Assembly: GCF_029227915.1 (NCBI RefSeq)
Contig: NC_079884.1
Location: 15,562,001 to 15,626,000 of the forward strand
DNA from: Hydractinia symbiolongicarpus
Lineage: Eukaryota > Cnidaria > Hydrozoa > Anthoathecata > Hydractiniidae
Reading direction: 5' to 3'
Length of the DNA stretch: 64,000 nt
The notes beneath the pieces are model-generated. The model did not search any database. It was not told where the DNA came from and saw only the letters and a list, made by a program, of their open reading frames with translations. The position numbers and the translations under genes were made by a program. Below are positions 49,301 through 61,100 of the stretch, piece by piece. Positions within the stretch are counted from its first letter, which is position 1. Each line of letters opens with the position of its first letter.

Positions 49301-49949
49301 ACTGCACTTACTATATCAACTGTATCTGAAAAGAAAATAAACATGTCCACCTTGGGTATTACAGACATACACTGTAATTTATTATTATATAAGAGGGTGA
49401 ACAAACTTAAATTTTTTAACGTTTTTTACCTATTCTTTGGAATGGAGGTCAACATGTCTATAATGTTATTTAGTTCCTAGGGGCTGAAAAAAAATTGATA
49501 TCTATTTATCGAAACTACTTAAATGTTTTACTTTTGCCATATTAACCGTGTGGGTTTGATTTAGTTAAATTTATTGTTCCGTCCCATTTGGAGATAAGCA
49601 GCAAGATAAAATAAAGTTTTTGTGGAATAAAAGTTTTTTTGTCATGATTTTTTCTTATTTAATTTCTTATCTCAGTTTCCAAGTGTGTGAAAGTGTGGAA
49701 AATTGTACATTTAATAAACATTTTCCTTAACCCTAGAAAATGCAATATTTTTGGTGTGTATCATTGTTTATGACGCATCATTATTATCAACTACTTAAAA
49801 ATATTTGAAGGATATTTAAAACGCAATGGTTTTGAACTAATTTTTTCTTTTTTTCTTTTTTAGCTGTGTTTACAAACGGAGCATGGGTAACGTCATTTAA
49901 AAGTACGTCTGAAGGGTTGTCGATTGTTTACATTTCTTCATTCACATAA
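34395..49949 (+). CDS. Uncharacterised single-pass membrane protein with cupin/JmjC-like C-terminal half
   Basis: Exons: 34395-34518, 39997-40275, 45995-46289, 48338-48470, 48576-48711, 49864-49949. Phases agree at every junction and the sum is 1053 nt, i.e. 350 aa. Residues 1-50 are charged and helical (DLQQGLQKFKEDAVKKGW, then FPWYKFNPPKR). A hydrophobic segment at about 59-77 (LGTIFLYSFIIYLAYSAVL) is a likely signal anchor. The following part contains a CDFC pair, GGEPFIVRDVPGYY and, after a W-R-N segment, a short beta-rich stretch ending GELAVFTNGAWVTSF. This order resembles the entry and exit strands of cupin/JmjC folds, but I see no HxD...H iron triad, so catalytic activity is doubtful. 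Possible N-glycosylation sites (NVS, NCT) fit a luminal or extracellular C-terminus. I do not recognise the family by name. Introns 1-3 have grown by transposon insertion to 5.5, 5.7 and 2.0 kb. Confidence 0.8.
35100..35480. repeat. Left subterminal repeat cluster of the transposon
   Basis: More than a dozen ATACGAACTT / AAACGAAGTT motifs in both orientations, including palindromic ACGAAGTACTTCGT. A unit of about 140 bp occurs twice, marked by AAAGTACCGGCGTAAT at about 35320 and 35461. These are likely transposase binding sites. Confidence 0.8.
35649..38644 (+). CDS. Transposase: DNA-binding N-terminus, DDE core, coiled coil, BEN-like C-terminus
   Basis: Exons 35649-35727, 35815-37577, 37659-38201 and probably 38303-38644; phases agree and the joined product is 908 aa. 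Residues about 28-35 form an AT-hook-like RRGRPS start, then a helix-turn-helix-like segment (GITVSRHTIHRLMLPP). Catalytic candidates are D162 in LSVDNKNKV, D312 in IADGGPDWS and E356 in FNPIERCW, with 43 residues between the last two. A C-x4-C-x2-C cluster (CADKSCGHC) follows the core. The third exon encodes an acidic linker and a coiled coil (KLFREIKEIKVDIREIRERI). The last resembles a BEN domain (TEEELAVGRIQGG, LSPNRMSVIV, NSKCRQVKRK) after a basic PKKRK nuclear signal. If the last intron (GTCACC...TTTCAG) is not spliced, the protein ends at 38279 (820 aa) and the BEN part is a separate frame from 38255. Mostly intact, so possibly recently active. Confidence 0.8.
39290..39670. repeat. Right subterminal repeat cluster of the transposon
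   Basis: Many ATACGAACTT-type motifs, about one every 15-25 bp, mirroring the left cluster. Two diverged copies of a TAGATAATA-GTCCAATTA-AATAAACGAA block lie at about 39370 and 39450. Confidence 0.8.
40845..40885 (+). repeat. Inverted copy of the DIRS recombinase tail (partner 41660-41700)
   Basis: A stretch of about 36 bp (CAGTACCCCTTGAATGTAAC onwards) is the near-perfect complement of 41660-41700 at the end of the DIRS recombinase remnant. This is an inverted duplication about 780 bp apart, possibly part of the element's terminal structure. Confidence 0.55.
41110..41425. repeat. ~52-bp tandem repeat, six copies
   Basis: Six diverged copies of a unit like AAAGCATTTCTATCGNCGNT followed by TTTCGTTCTTAAACTTTTAA and AACATGATCT, about 52 bp apart. 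Lies beside the 3' end of the DIRS remnant. Confidence 0.85.
41650..42299 (-). pseudogene. Tyrosine recombinase remnant of the DIRS element
   Basis: The first frame (42299-42021) carries the N-terminal recombinase region up to LSGQRSQTL. A second (41934-41650) carries LEFLAYPTNKKVCVVQNLTE-like and SYVSPHKAITSATIARW segments. The HSTRAA (HxxR) motif is only readable after a frame change near 41740. The final catalytic Tyr region is not present. Confidence 0.75.
42616..43045 (-). pseudogene. Reverse transcriptase C-terminus and RNase H remnant of the DIRS element
   Basis: A frame from about 43023 to 42616 runs through VPLTEHCQKLL, REIAKLLGIFSS, LHYRDFDCLK, IQWWCDN and STDASTLGWGAVF. This is the RT thumb/connection and RNase H start typical of DIRS-like elements. 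The palm motif with its catalytic Asp pair is not found upstream. Confidence 0.75.
44310..45422 (-). pseudogene. Gag-like remnant of the DIRS element
   Basis: Three overlapping frames on the minus strand: 45422-45096, 45159-44878 and 44573-44310. The last has a CWWFNKGMSC / CPFPHKCPHC / H..C cluster like the Cys/His motif of DIRS Gag proteins. The upstream part is acidic and unremarkable. Frameshifts separate the pieces. Confidence 0.6.
46783..47968 (-). mobile_element. 1186-bp TIR element with 6-bp target duplication
   Basis: The terminal inverted repeats start CAGTCTTGGTCATAAAT at 46783 and, inverted, end at 47968. TGAAAG occurs directly outside both ends (46777-46782 and 47969-47974), a 6-bp target duplication. 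The minus-strand interior has a 66-codon frame (47624-47424) that is partly shared with 29560-29800, but no recognisable transposase. It sits in intron 3 of the cupin-like gene. A 6-bp duplication is uncommon among DNA transposons (Dada 6-7 bp; Maverick 6 bp); I cannot assign a superfamily. Confidence 0.8.
49013..49394 (-). mobile_element. Helitron-like element, copy C (internally deleted)
   Basis: Reading the minus strand, it starts TCTTATATAATAATA and GTATGTCTGTAATACCCAAG. It ends CTAAGTGGATCTTTCCACAG, then ACCCTAAAACTAG, matching the ends of the copies at 30957 and 31818 including the terminal hairpin. It lies in the last intron of the cupin-like gene. Confidence 0.55.
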
Positions 49950-52190
49950 AGATATATGGTGTTCAAATTTATGATGCTTAGTCTGAATTTTACTTTGTTT
50001 CATTATAATAGGGTGTGTATTTGATGGGGTGGTATGTGTTTTATTAGATTATTTTGAGCATAATACCCTATAGCTTTATATAGTAGCATTAAAACTGGAT
50101 TTTTCAATGGTAATATGGATACGTTTAGAAGGTTTAACCTTTTGTATCAAAATTTAAATCTAACCGGATTTTACAGTTATTCAAAATTTAATTTTGGAAC
50201 CTAAAGAAGCAGTTTATATTCTGGGGTGTTTATTCAAGTGAAAAATGATAATTGTTAAAAAATATTATTTTGTCTGAATTTATAAACCAGGTTTGATTTT
50301 CTTTGTCAGCAGGAACATTTTTGTATAAAATCGTCAATAATCTACCTAGTTAAGTCGAGTGGCATATACAGTATATAATACTACTATAGTCCTAATTCAG
50401 CATATTCAGTCAAAGTTTTGCTTCTTTTTATATGTAAATCTATTTTATTGTCAAATATAATTTTATAAAAAAATGAATTACCAAATCTTGACACTTTGTT
50501 GGTATTTTTAGTTTACTTTATTATTATATGTGTAGTCCCATTAGAAATTTTGTTGTTGTTTTTTTATTTATTTTATGTAATTTTCGATTAATATTTTGAT
50601 AGCGTTTTTTAAATCTGAAAAAATAAAGTTGATTTGTGAAACAAGGTTGTTGTTTTTTCAACATTTTACTTCTATATCCTTGATGAAAGTAACACACACA
50701 GTGTAATTGTAAGAAAAGATTAAAAGATGTTGTGATACATTGATAACGTTGCTGAGAACGTAAATATGAAAGCAAGAGCGCTGCGAGACTATATTTGTTG
50801 CAGTAAATACTTCAACATGTTGACCACACACAATAGTTGGTTGCAAGTCATAAGTTTTTGCATTTTCACATAATTCTTCAGAAGGTAATAATGATGAATG
50901 CGAAGTATTGGTGTAATGGTTAAAGTTTCATTCTCTTCTGCACATTTGTGCTTCCAAGAAGCTATTCGAATAAGGTGTTTAAAACACCGTAGTGTCATTT
51001 AAATTGATCACAATGAAGGTACAGAGAAATGCAAACTGCATGAAAGGTGTTTGTGGATTTAAGTGGTGGAGAAAAGATTTTAAATATGCTGCAAAATATA
51101 GCAGAGCAATTGTATGGACAAAGTTAAGCAGGTACGGAGAATTACTTTAGAAATAAGTGAATCAAGTTGATTGTGATGGGTATTTTCACTTCAGCATGTT
51201 TCTGTAATATTCATTGAAGCTTTTATGTAGGTTTCAGGCAATATCCTTTAGAATATCTTTTACATAACAAAGATTTAGCTGGATAAAAAGGTAACATATT
51301 TTCTTTATTATTTTAGTTATAATTTTAATTAAGCTTTATAACAGTTCGAAAAAGAAGATATTTTTCACATTAATATGCAATGGCATTTGTGTTAATTATG
51401 CAATGGTATTTGTGTTAATTATGCAATGGTATTTATGTTAATTGAACTTCTATGATTTTTTAATGTTTTGCTTATTAGGAAAGTCATCAGTATTGGAAGC
51501 TCATTAAGATTATAATTAAACTTATGAAACAATACAAACTCATCAGTGCAGGTAATTAAGTTTTGTAAATTTTTTTTCTCATTTTTTTTTATTCTAAGTG
51601 ATGCAGTGTTGCAATGTTGTTGTTGTTTAATGGAATGTTCATTTGGATGTTTTTCAGAGTTTTTTGTTTGTTTGTTTTTGTAATGAAAATTTTCGTTGTA
51701 TAATATTTGTAAATAAAGTAACATTATTCCATTGTTGTTTTACCACAGCCGGATTAATGTAAAATAGAAAGAAAATTATCTTGAAGTATATATTGAAATT
51801 TTTAGTTTTAGAAAGTGATGTTTTTGTTTTTCACTGGTTGTTATTATTTTTTTCATAATTTATTAGTTATTATTATTATCGAAAAAAACTTTTGGTCTCA
51901 TTTTTTTTGCCTTTTTTTAAATAATTTTTTACCTTTTTGTTGTTATTGAAAGAGAAAAACATCTTCCTATTCAAACTTAAAACAGCCTTACCCTATTAAC
52001 ACAGACATTTTACTCCCAATATATGAAAAAGAAAACAACCAAAAAAATAAGTGATTTAATTTTTTTCTGTCGACTGAATTCCACCTTTCTAGTAACATCA
52101 TTGACAGGAAGTTATAATTCTATTATTAATCTCTTTAAATTACATTGTCCTCTTATATTTAGATTAAACAAATGGTAATTTGTTACAGAA
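49950..52190. other. 3' UTR of the cupin-like gene and talin upstream region
   Basis: A+T-rich DNA with no coding exon I can support. The talin start codon follows an acceptor-like TTGTTACAG at 52180-52188, so its 5' non-coding exon is probably within this stretch. A short TAATTATGCAATGG unit is repeated about three times near 51375-51430. Confidence 0.5.
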
Positions 52191-55100
52191 ATGGCTACAC
52201 TTATACTTAAAGTAAATGTTCTTCATCTTGGAGTTACCAAAACATTCCAGGTATGTAGCTTATATATTTGAACCACTGGTCATAAAACATTTATTTCTAG
52301 TTTGCTAAAATGCTGATTTATGCTGACACTGGGTGGCCTAGATACTTAAAAAATAATAATATTATTTATTAAACATGGAGAAGGACAAGGGGTATTAAAG
52401 CTCTCATGAAGTAATAAGATTTTCTGGTTGTGCAGCTTTTTAAAGATTAAGAACACCTAAAAAATTTTCTTATTAAAATAAAAATCTTTCATATGGTTAT
52501 CTTCGGTACAAGACAAATTAAAGAACAAAAAAGCGTCCTATTTACATATAAATTATTTCTTTTTTGAATTTAATTTTTAGTTAGGAAAGACAATTCCTCG
52601 TATTGGATTTGCTAACATGCTAACCAGTCTCCATATTGGATTTGCTAACACTCCAACATATAAAAACATGTATAATGATGAATTAAAAAACTCTAAGGAT
52701 ATATATATCGGAAATTGTTCTAAAAGTACTTATCTATGAATGCTTCAGAATACAGGATTTCAGAAGTAAAAATATACTTACATAACAATATGATTTTTTC
52801 TTGAAATTACTATAAGTTGTTACTATAAGTGTCCTCTGTATTTAATATTTGAATTATTATGCTGGGCGCTTATTTGTATGCTGGGCGCTTATTTAAAACT
52901 TTTGATCAAAAAGTAGGTGCATATTTGGATAGGTTTGCAAGACATGACTTTAAAGTTAGCATTTAGACAAAATGTGTGTTTTGTCACAAGATAACTCTCG
53001 TACTGCATTGTTTTTTCATTTTATAAAGTTTTATAAATTATTGAGGTATAACTAAGGCAATTTACTACTTCGATGTCTTTGGTTTATTTACTACTTGTTA
53101 CTACTTTTCATTTGTTTTAGTTGGATACGACAGCACGCGTTGAGTATGTCATCAGTCAAGTGCAAGAAAAGGTTGCTGGAACACAACCTCATTCAAGTAT
53201 GTGTGATACATTGTGATATTTACTGTTTGACAATTTATTTTTTAAGTAAATTAAGTTTACATTAGCTTATTGACTTAATTTTAAATAATTACAAGGTTGT
53301 TGCAGTATTGAATCTTTTTTTTAAAAAAATTATAGTTTGGAGGATTCAGCTGTCTTGCACCATTTAGCACAAGTAGATTATGATAACATTATACAAAGGA
53401 AAAATTGCACTGCATTGATTTATTTTATTGTTGTAGGAAAAGCATTGAAGGGATTTTACTAAAATATCATATCATAATTGAAGAAATACAAACCTGTGTA
53501 ACATGTGTTTATCTCTATGATAATAACTGTCTTCTGTCTGTTTGTTTGTGTATTATGGAAACACGAAATGCAATATATATAAGGGATTGGCGACCCTGTG
53601 GATTTTATTTATTATAAAAGTTTTAGTTTTTCTTAAGAAATCACCTTTCGCATCGTCATTTTTTAAGGTGAATTGAATGCTAATTTACTATTTCTTCCAT
53701 TGTGTAGAGATTAGCCTTGCAAAATGTAAACAAACAATCGTCCAATTATTTATAGAAATAGTTCTTTGGCCAAAAATAAATTATTAATCTCAAGAGGCAT
53801 ATCCTCACTATAATACATCTCACAATTTCGAAAGTGTTTATTTACAATCCATTTTGTTCAAAATAAACTCCTTTGTAGTCCTTATTTATCATCATTTATA
53901 AATGTGCAGCTCTATTTGTGCCCATAAAATTATGAATAAATATGAAAATTAACAATAATAATAAAGTATGTGCAGATGCTAAACTTTAGAAAATGGTAAT
54001 CCTCCCCTTTTAATTAGGATGGGTTTCCTAATTGCTAATTAGTTATTTAATTATGTAAAACGAAATTACTTCCTTTTAATATTATGGTGGAAATTTTCCA
54101 TTCAATTTAGCATTTGTTAAAGGAAACTATAATTCAAAACATCCTTTTTGTTAGAAGTTTTGTCTTGCGACAAAATTCATCAATTTTACATTCACGGTTT
54201 AATAAAAGACTTTTAAATGTTACACCTTAATGGTACTATATTTTTGCAGGCATTTCATATTTACCTACAAAACATTTATCATACTTGAAAATAAAAATTA
54301 AGTAACTTTTTTACTGTAAAGTGAAAAAGAGGACTACTTTATTCCCACAAAGAAAAAAATGGAACTCTATTGCCAGAATTCAACAAAAGATTGTTAAAAG
54401 TGTATTGATCTGAATGTTTTACTAAGAAAATGCTATGTTTTTGAAAAAAAATTGATAAAATTTATGTCGTTCATAAAGATTACTGCCTTTGAAATTATTT
54501 GCAAAATTTCTGCAAAATTATGTAAATATTTGCAGTGTCTCCACTCTGACTACAAGTATAATAGTTATGCTAACCTAAGGGTTAAAAAAACCAGCAAAAG
54601 TTGATATCATCATCATCATCATTCTCGGCTTTACGTCCGTTTTCCATGCTAGCATGGGTTGGACGGGGTATATTATGACCCTCTTCCAATCTGATCTAGA
54701 CTGTGTTAGATCTAAACTCAACTTCCTCTGTATCAAGTCTGTCCTTATAACCTCCTGCCAAGTCTTTCTCGGTCTGCCTCTGGGCTTTGCCCCAGGAACT
54801 ATCAAGTCTCTACACTTTCTTACCCAATTATCCTCCTCCATTCTCTCCAAGTGCCCCAGCCAGTTCAATCTTCTTATCTGGATAACATCTTTAATTCTAC
54901 GGAGACTTAGCCTGCTTCTTAGCTCATTTGAACTCTTTCTGTCTCTCAGACTGGCGTTACACATCCACCTAACCATTCTCATATCATTCCTTTCTAAACG
55001 GTCAAGATCTTCCTGCTTCACTGCCCATGTCTCACTACCGTACAACATTTTGAGATTATATGAACAAAAATATTACTTTGATATATTATTTTTGCTCATA

Positions 55101-58100
55101 TTTTTCACCATAAATAACTATTTTGGTTTTAAATATCTAGGAGAATTTATGTGTCAGACATATTAATTGAATTTTTACAAGAAACTAATAATCAATCATC
55201 TACTGAATTTTTGTTGAATAACGTGCTAAACAATTTATCTACTTGTCCTTAAATAGTATGAATTTTTTATTTTCTTAGTTTCCTGTATATTTCGCTGGCA
55301 CAAATATACTCATTTAACCTTTTGTTTAGATCAAAATTTTGGATTATTTTTTAAAGACCCATCTAATGAGAAAAAAAGTTACTGGTTACTTAACAGTAGG
55401 CCATTAAGAATGTACGATCTAGCTAATGGGGTGAGTTTTTTTATTTTATAAAATAGTAAAAAGTGATTTGACTTTAATCTATTGTGTCATTTTTTATTTT
55501 AATACACACAAAGTAAAAAAAATTGCAACGTTTTGATAGATGTGTTTTTCTGTTCTTTTTTACAGACAGAACTTTTATACAAAGATAAAAACAGATATTT
55601 AAAAGTGAAGATGTTGGATGGAACCATTAAAACTGTGTTGGTATGTATATATTTTTTTCTAATCTCACTATAGGAAAGGCCCAGGTGGCCTCCTATAATA
55701 GAGTGTATTATAAACATGTCTATGGCATTACACTATACATATATTTGTAATATGTTGATATGCAAAAGCAGGTCAATTCTTGACACACTCAACCTCAAAA
55801 TATGCTTTATGCAAAAATCTTATTTTACTCTCCTGACAAAATTTCTCACTCTCATAAAACAAAGCTTGTAACATTATGACATTTGACTTTTGCAGAAATA
55901 GAAAGTCTGGCAGGAACATGGACATCGGTCAGGAAGTAGTCAGGAGAGTGAGGAGCCAGTCACCCTTGCTAGTCATAGCTTTTATATTACCCCTGTTTAC
56001 AATGTAAAAATTTTTAGGTGAACGACAGCAAATCAGTTGGGCATGCTCTTGATCTTATTTGCGAAAAAATTGGTATGTATTAATCATTTCAATGAGCAAT
56101 TGTTTTAGCCCTGGGTTTGGTTACTTATTGCATTATGTTTTTAAATGTTAGGTATTACTAATGCAGATGAGTATTCATTGTTTATTGAACAAGAGAAAGA
56201 TGATGTCATGGATGAAGAGGAAGCGGAAGAAGCAAGAAGAGGAACATTGCGAAAAATGGTATATCATATTTATGAGTCATAAGATAATTGTTTTAAACTG
56301 GGTGCCTATAAGGTGGTCCGGACGGAACAAACGTATGTTTATTTAATGAGAGAGAACGGCTTAGTCAATGTTTTATGGTTTAATTTTTAAGTAATGGTTA
56401 CAATTCAGTAAAAGCAGTAATCCAAAGAGATGTTTGTAAAATAATTTGGGAAATAGTCGATGAAGGGGGAAGGGGGCACATGAACAGGCCTTTTCCTAAG
56501 ACAGAGTGTTTTCAAAGCAGTTGGCATATAAGAAAACATTATTGTTGTTTTTGCGTTTGTTTATGAGCTTGTGTAGTGTGTGTATTAATTTTTCCCCATT
56601 TTTTTTTCTTTAAAGAGCCATGCTATTATGCATAAAGTGGATGACTATGAAATGAAGAAAGTGCAAACATTAAAGCGAAAAGCTCACACAGATGATGATA
56701 GTTAGTTCCCAATCTATTAAAAAATAAAAATAATGTTTCATCTATTTTCTTAAAAGAGGTAAGGTTAATAGACCCATATTGACATTATTTTTGTTCTTAG
56801 CATACTGGTTAGCAAATCAGAAAACTTTAAGAGAGGCTGGTGTTCATGATGATACATTGGTTGTTATCAGGTTTGTATAAAATTTCATCCTTTCGTATTA
56901 TATGAAACTGTGAAGGTATTATTTAATTCTGGCAAGACATCACATTTTTCATATTGTTGTAGACGACGATTCACAGTGGAACAAAGTGTTAATATTACCA
57001 ACCCAATTGAAATCAATTTATTGTATGTGCAGTCACGTGATGCAATTCTCGATGGTAGTCACCCCTGCACCATGGAGCAAGCAGCAAAAGTACATACTTT
57101 TTCCTCTTCTTTGCGTCCAAGTATTTTATTCTTAGTAACAAAAATGTTACTTTAAAGAAATGTGTATTGTTGTAATGAAATAAAAGCTAATAATTGTTAG
57201 CCCATGAAAAAATAAATGTGTTTCCATGTTGTACGTCGGGTAACGTTCTTGTGCATCTTTACTGCCTAATGTATTGGTGACAGAATGCAGCTATTCATAT
57301 ATAATGTATTGGTGACAGAATGCAGCTATTCATATATAATGTATTGGTGACAGAATGCAGCTATTCATATATAACTAGGTTATAGTTACAAAATAACTGT
57401 CGCTCCATTCTTGAACATTGTTCTATATGTTTTAATTGGTTATTGTATTTATTTGATTGAGCATCCTTGGTTTTTTTGAAACATAATGCAAATTTTAAGT
57501 TTCACTCAAATTTAACGAAAATGTCGAGTTTGGAATTTTGTATGATGCAGTGCATAAAGTTTAAGCAACGAGTACAAGAACATATGCGCGCAGTGAGAAA
57601 CGGAGATGTGAAGAAAAACGATATTGCGGACCACAGCTGGAGCAGAAGTCATCAGTTTAATTGGGATGAGAAGAAAATCATTGACAAAGAATCCAGAACA
57701 ACAGCCAGGAAGATTAAAGAAACCATTCACAGTGTAGAACTTAACAAACACATAAACAGCATCTCGCATCAACTTCCTGAGATTTGGTTACCAGCCCTAC
57801 AGAAGAAGTAGTTACCCACATCTAGGTCCGAAAATTTTAATTACCGTAATTAACTGTAATTATCAGCTCGTTTCTGATTGGTTAATTTTTATGAATTTCG
57901 ATCCTCCGAAATATATAAACACATGCGCAACATCATTTTACTTTGCCCGATGATGGGAGAAGGATCCCCCGAAACGTCGCCTACTAAACTATCATGTTCA
58001 AGAAATGATAAACTTTCCACAGTAGTATGAATACTGAACAGACAAACTGAAATAATATCTTCGATAAAATGGATCGTGTATCGTCCACTTTACCTTAACA

Positions 58101-61100
58101 TGTTTACAAATTTGACCTTCTCAGTACCAATTTTTTTAGATTAGGTTTGTTATTCTTAATTTTATTTATTTCTAGTTTGCAGCATTTCAAATACAAGTTA
58201 CTCATGGTGATTTTGATGACTCAAGATATAAATCTGGATTTGTTGAGTGCGTTTGTTTATGTTTATGTTATATCACTTGATAATTACAGATAGATCTAGC
58301 GAGCTGTTTACCTTGTAAAAATATCTAAATTGTTTTAGTGTAAAGGAATGCCTACCTAAAGAATACCATAAAAGCAAAGAGATTGTGAAAAAAATTAAGG
58401 AGGTAAAATTTCCCCATCGCTAATACTTTAAGTGTTTTGAATTAAATAAGAAGGAAGATTATTTTAAATTTAGTTTCAGTAGTTTATTATGTTGGAGTGA
58501 TTCACAATTCATACACATATTTTTAATAGGAACACCGTATATTGGAAAGAATGCCAGAGCTGGAAGCAAAATATAAATATATTCAATTATGTCAGAATTT
58601 ACCTACATATGGAGTGACATTTTTTGTTGTGAAGGTATGAAATTCTTTACATTGTAATAAATATTGTCATGTATAGATGGTAACTAAGTCCTTATATACT
58701 CATTTCAGGAAAAAATGGTAGGAAAGAACAAACTCATCCCTCGATTGTTAGGAGTGAACAAAGAGAGTGTGATGAGAGTGGACGAAAGAAGCAAATGTGT
58801 TTGTATTATTTTTTATACTTTTTGTACACAAACAAATTTGAAGTCAAATTGAAATTACTGTACCTACCCAGTATTTAATTTTCTTTTGTATTGTGCATAG
58901 GTGTTGAAGGTGTGGCCGCTAACAACAATTAAGAATTGGGCGTCATCACCAAATAGTTTTACCCTGGTAGGTTTGGTTTAGTTCATTTTGTTCGATTACG
59001 CTATTTTGGTTGCTTTTCATCTTTTTTTGGTATTTTCATTACTACATATTGAATCTTTGACTCTTTATTTTACAAGACAGAAAACTGCTACACATTTATA
59101 GCTGGCATTTGAACTTAATATCAAATACGTTCAAATTTTGGTTTTACATGCAGTCAATATGTATTTTAAAACAAAATTACATAGGATAAAAGGTATTAAG
59201 ATTATTATGTGTTAACTTCGTTTAGTATTTGTTATAACAGGACTTTGGAGATTATACTGAAGGGATGGTATCTGTCCAAACTCTTGAAGGTCCTCAGATT
59301 GGTCAACTTATTGGTGGTTATATCGACATTCTGATGAGCAGGGTCAGTGTTTTCTTAGTTTCTACTATATCGATAATGATGCATTCATATAAACTTGTGA
59401 TAGCTAATATTATTCTAAATAAAATTCTAAGTGCTAATATGATAAAAATCAGGGTGCTCTTTTAAACAACTAGATGGCAATGTGGTATTTTGCACACCAG
59501 AGTATATAAAAACCTTTCTCCCTGCTTTACAAGTAAAATTTTAGAGTTTCTTTGCTTGAACCATTGGGTTAAGAATATTATATATAAAATTTACGTTTTA
59601 CATTACAGAGATTCACTCTGTTAAAGTGCTGAAATAGCTTAAATTTGATATATTATGCTGTTGTCAGAATTTATGTGCTGAATTTTTGAATACAAAATTG
59701 AATGCAATTATATAAAGGGAGATAAAATGTAGTTTTATAAATCTATATTATTCAATATCACAACTTGCAACCAATTTTTTAAGTTTTCATTCCTAATTCT
59801 CCTGAAATTTTGTTTGACGATGTTCAATATTTGACTATAAAAGTATAGATCTTATGTTTTGAAAAGATTTTGGTATATATTTTGTATTCTTTTACATTTT
59901 TTTTACCAAATTTTAATGGCAATTCATCACAAAATATAAGTCAAACTAGGGATTTTTGCGAATTTGGATGGAGTTACTGTTGTTATCTGCTTTGTATAGA
60001 TCAACAAAATAAAATACACCCATGCTAGAGATGACGAACTTGGCATGGTTGAAGAAAGTTCAACTGTTCCCAATAAGTCAAGATTTATACAGAATCGAAA
60101 ATTTAAACATGGTGATGAAATGATGCCACAATATGGAAAGTTGGGTCATGTTTCAGGAAGTCTGTCAAAAGGTCAAAGAGCATTGTTGGGTAATCTTGAT
60201 GCATCAGGAAAAGCTGTGTTAGTTATCTACGATGAACTAAACGATGAAGAAAATCCCTATGCTATACTGGAACCATTTCAAAAGGTGAGTGTACATAGAT
60301 ATGGAATATAAACTTATACTTCATGGGTCTCCGTGCTACATGTTTTGAAAAACAAATTTTAACTTTCTCACAGACTCAACTGTTGCTTACTTGTTGCTTG
60401 TTGACTATCTACTTACGAAGACCACATTCACGATTTTACTTTCTCTGTTAGGATTATACGCCAACGGCTGAATTAGAACATAATTTTAATCATCTTTTTC
60501 GCATTATTTCTATTTATAACGGTTTATTCGTAAATTTAATTTTACAAAAAGCTAAAGATTTATTTTATAATTCTTTCCCAATCTTTTCTGTCTTTTGCCA
60601 ATTTGATTGCTTCTTCCCAAGTTAGATTAATTTTATTCAGATCGTTTTTAATAAAAGTTAAAAGTGTGTTTTTGCAGGAAACTTTTTAATTTGTTTGTCT
60701 AGTTTCAGAACAAAATTTGTCTGGGAAAGCGTTGTTATTTTTACAGTTCACGTTTTTAAAGAATTTCATCTCGCTTTTAAAACGTTTCTTGTAGAAAAAA
60801 CGTGTGTTGCGTGTGTTATGTGAAGATTTGAAAACAATTCAGCTTGCGACGTAATTTGTCATTTGTTTGTGTCACGGTCATTGCAGTTAGTGAGTGAATG
60901 ATTTTGCAATAATTTAGGAGCAAGACAGTGATAATTTTAGTGTTGACAAATCAATGGGTGACATATACGCAAGTGTTGCATCAATCATTTCAAACTCAAA
61001 CAAACCGAGTGAAGATGATTATACAACAGTTGGAGCTGGTGTCAGCACAATGTAAGTTTGACATGTGGTCGTAGGTAACGATACAATGCTATTGTACGTC

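Noticed and set aside
54654-55166. 170-codon plus-strand frame, leucine/serine-rich
   Set aside because: Antisense shadow of the LINE reverse-transcriptase fragment on the minus strand.
57467-57520. N-terminal ~18 codons of the Penelope-like frame
   Set aside because: Precede the region with family resemblance and probably belong to flanking intron sequence.
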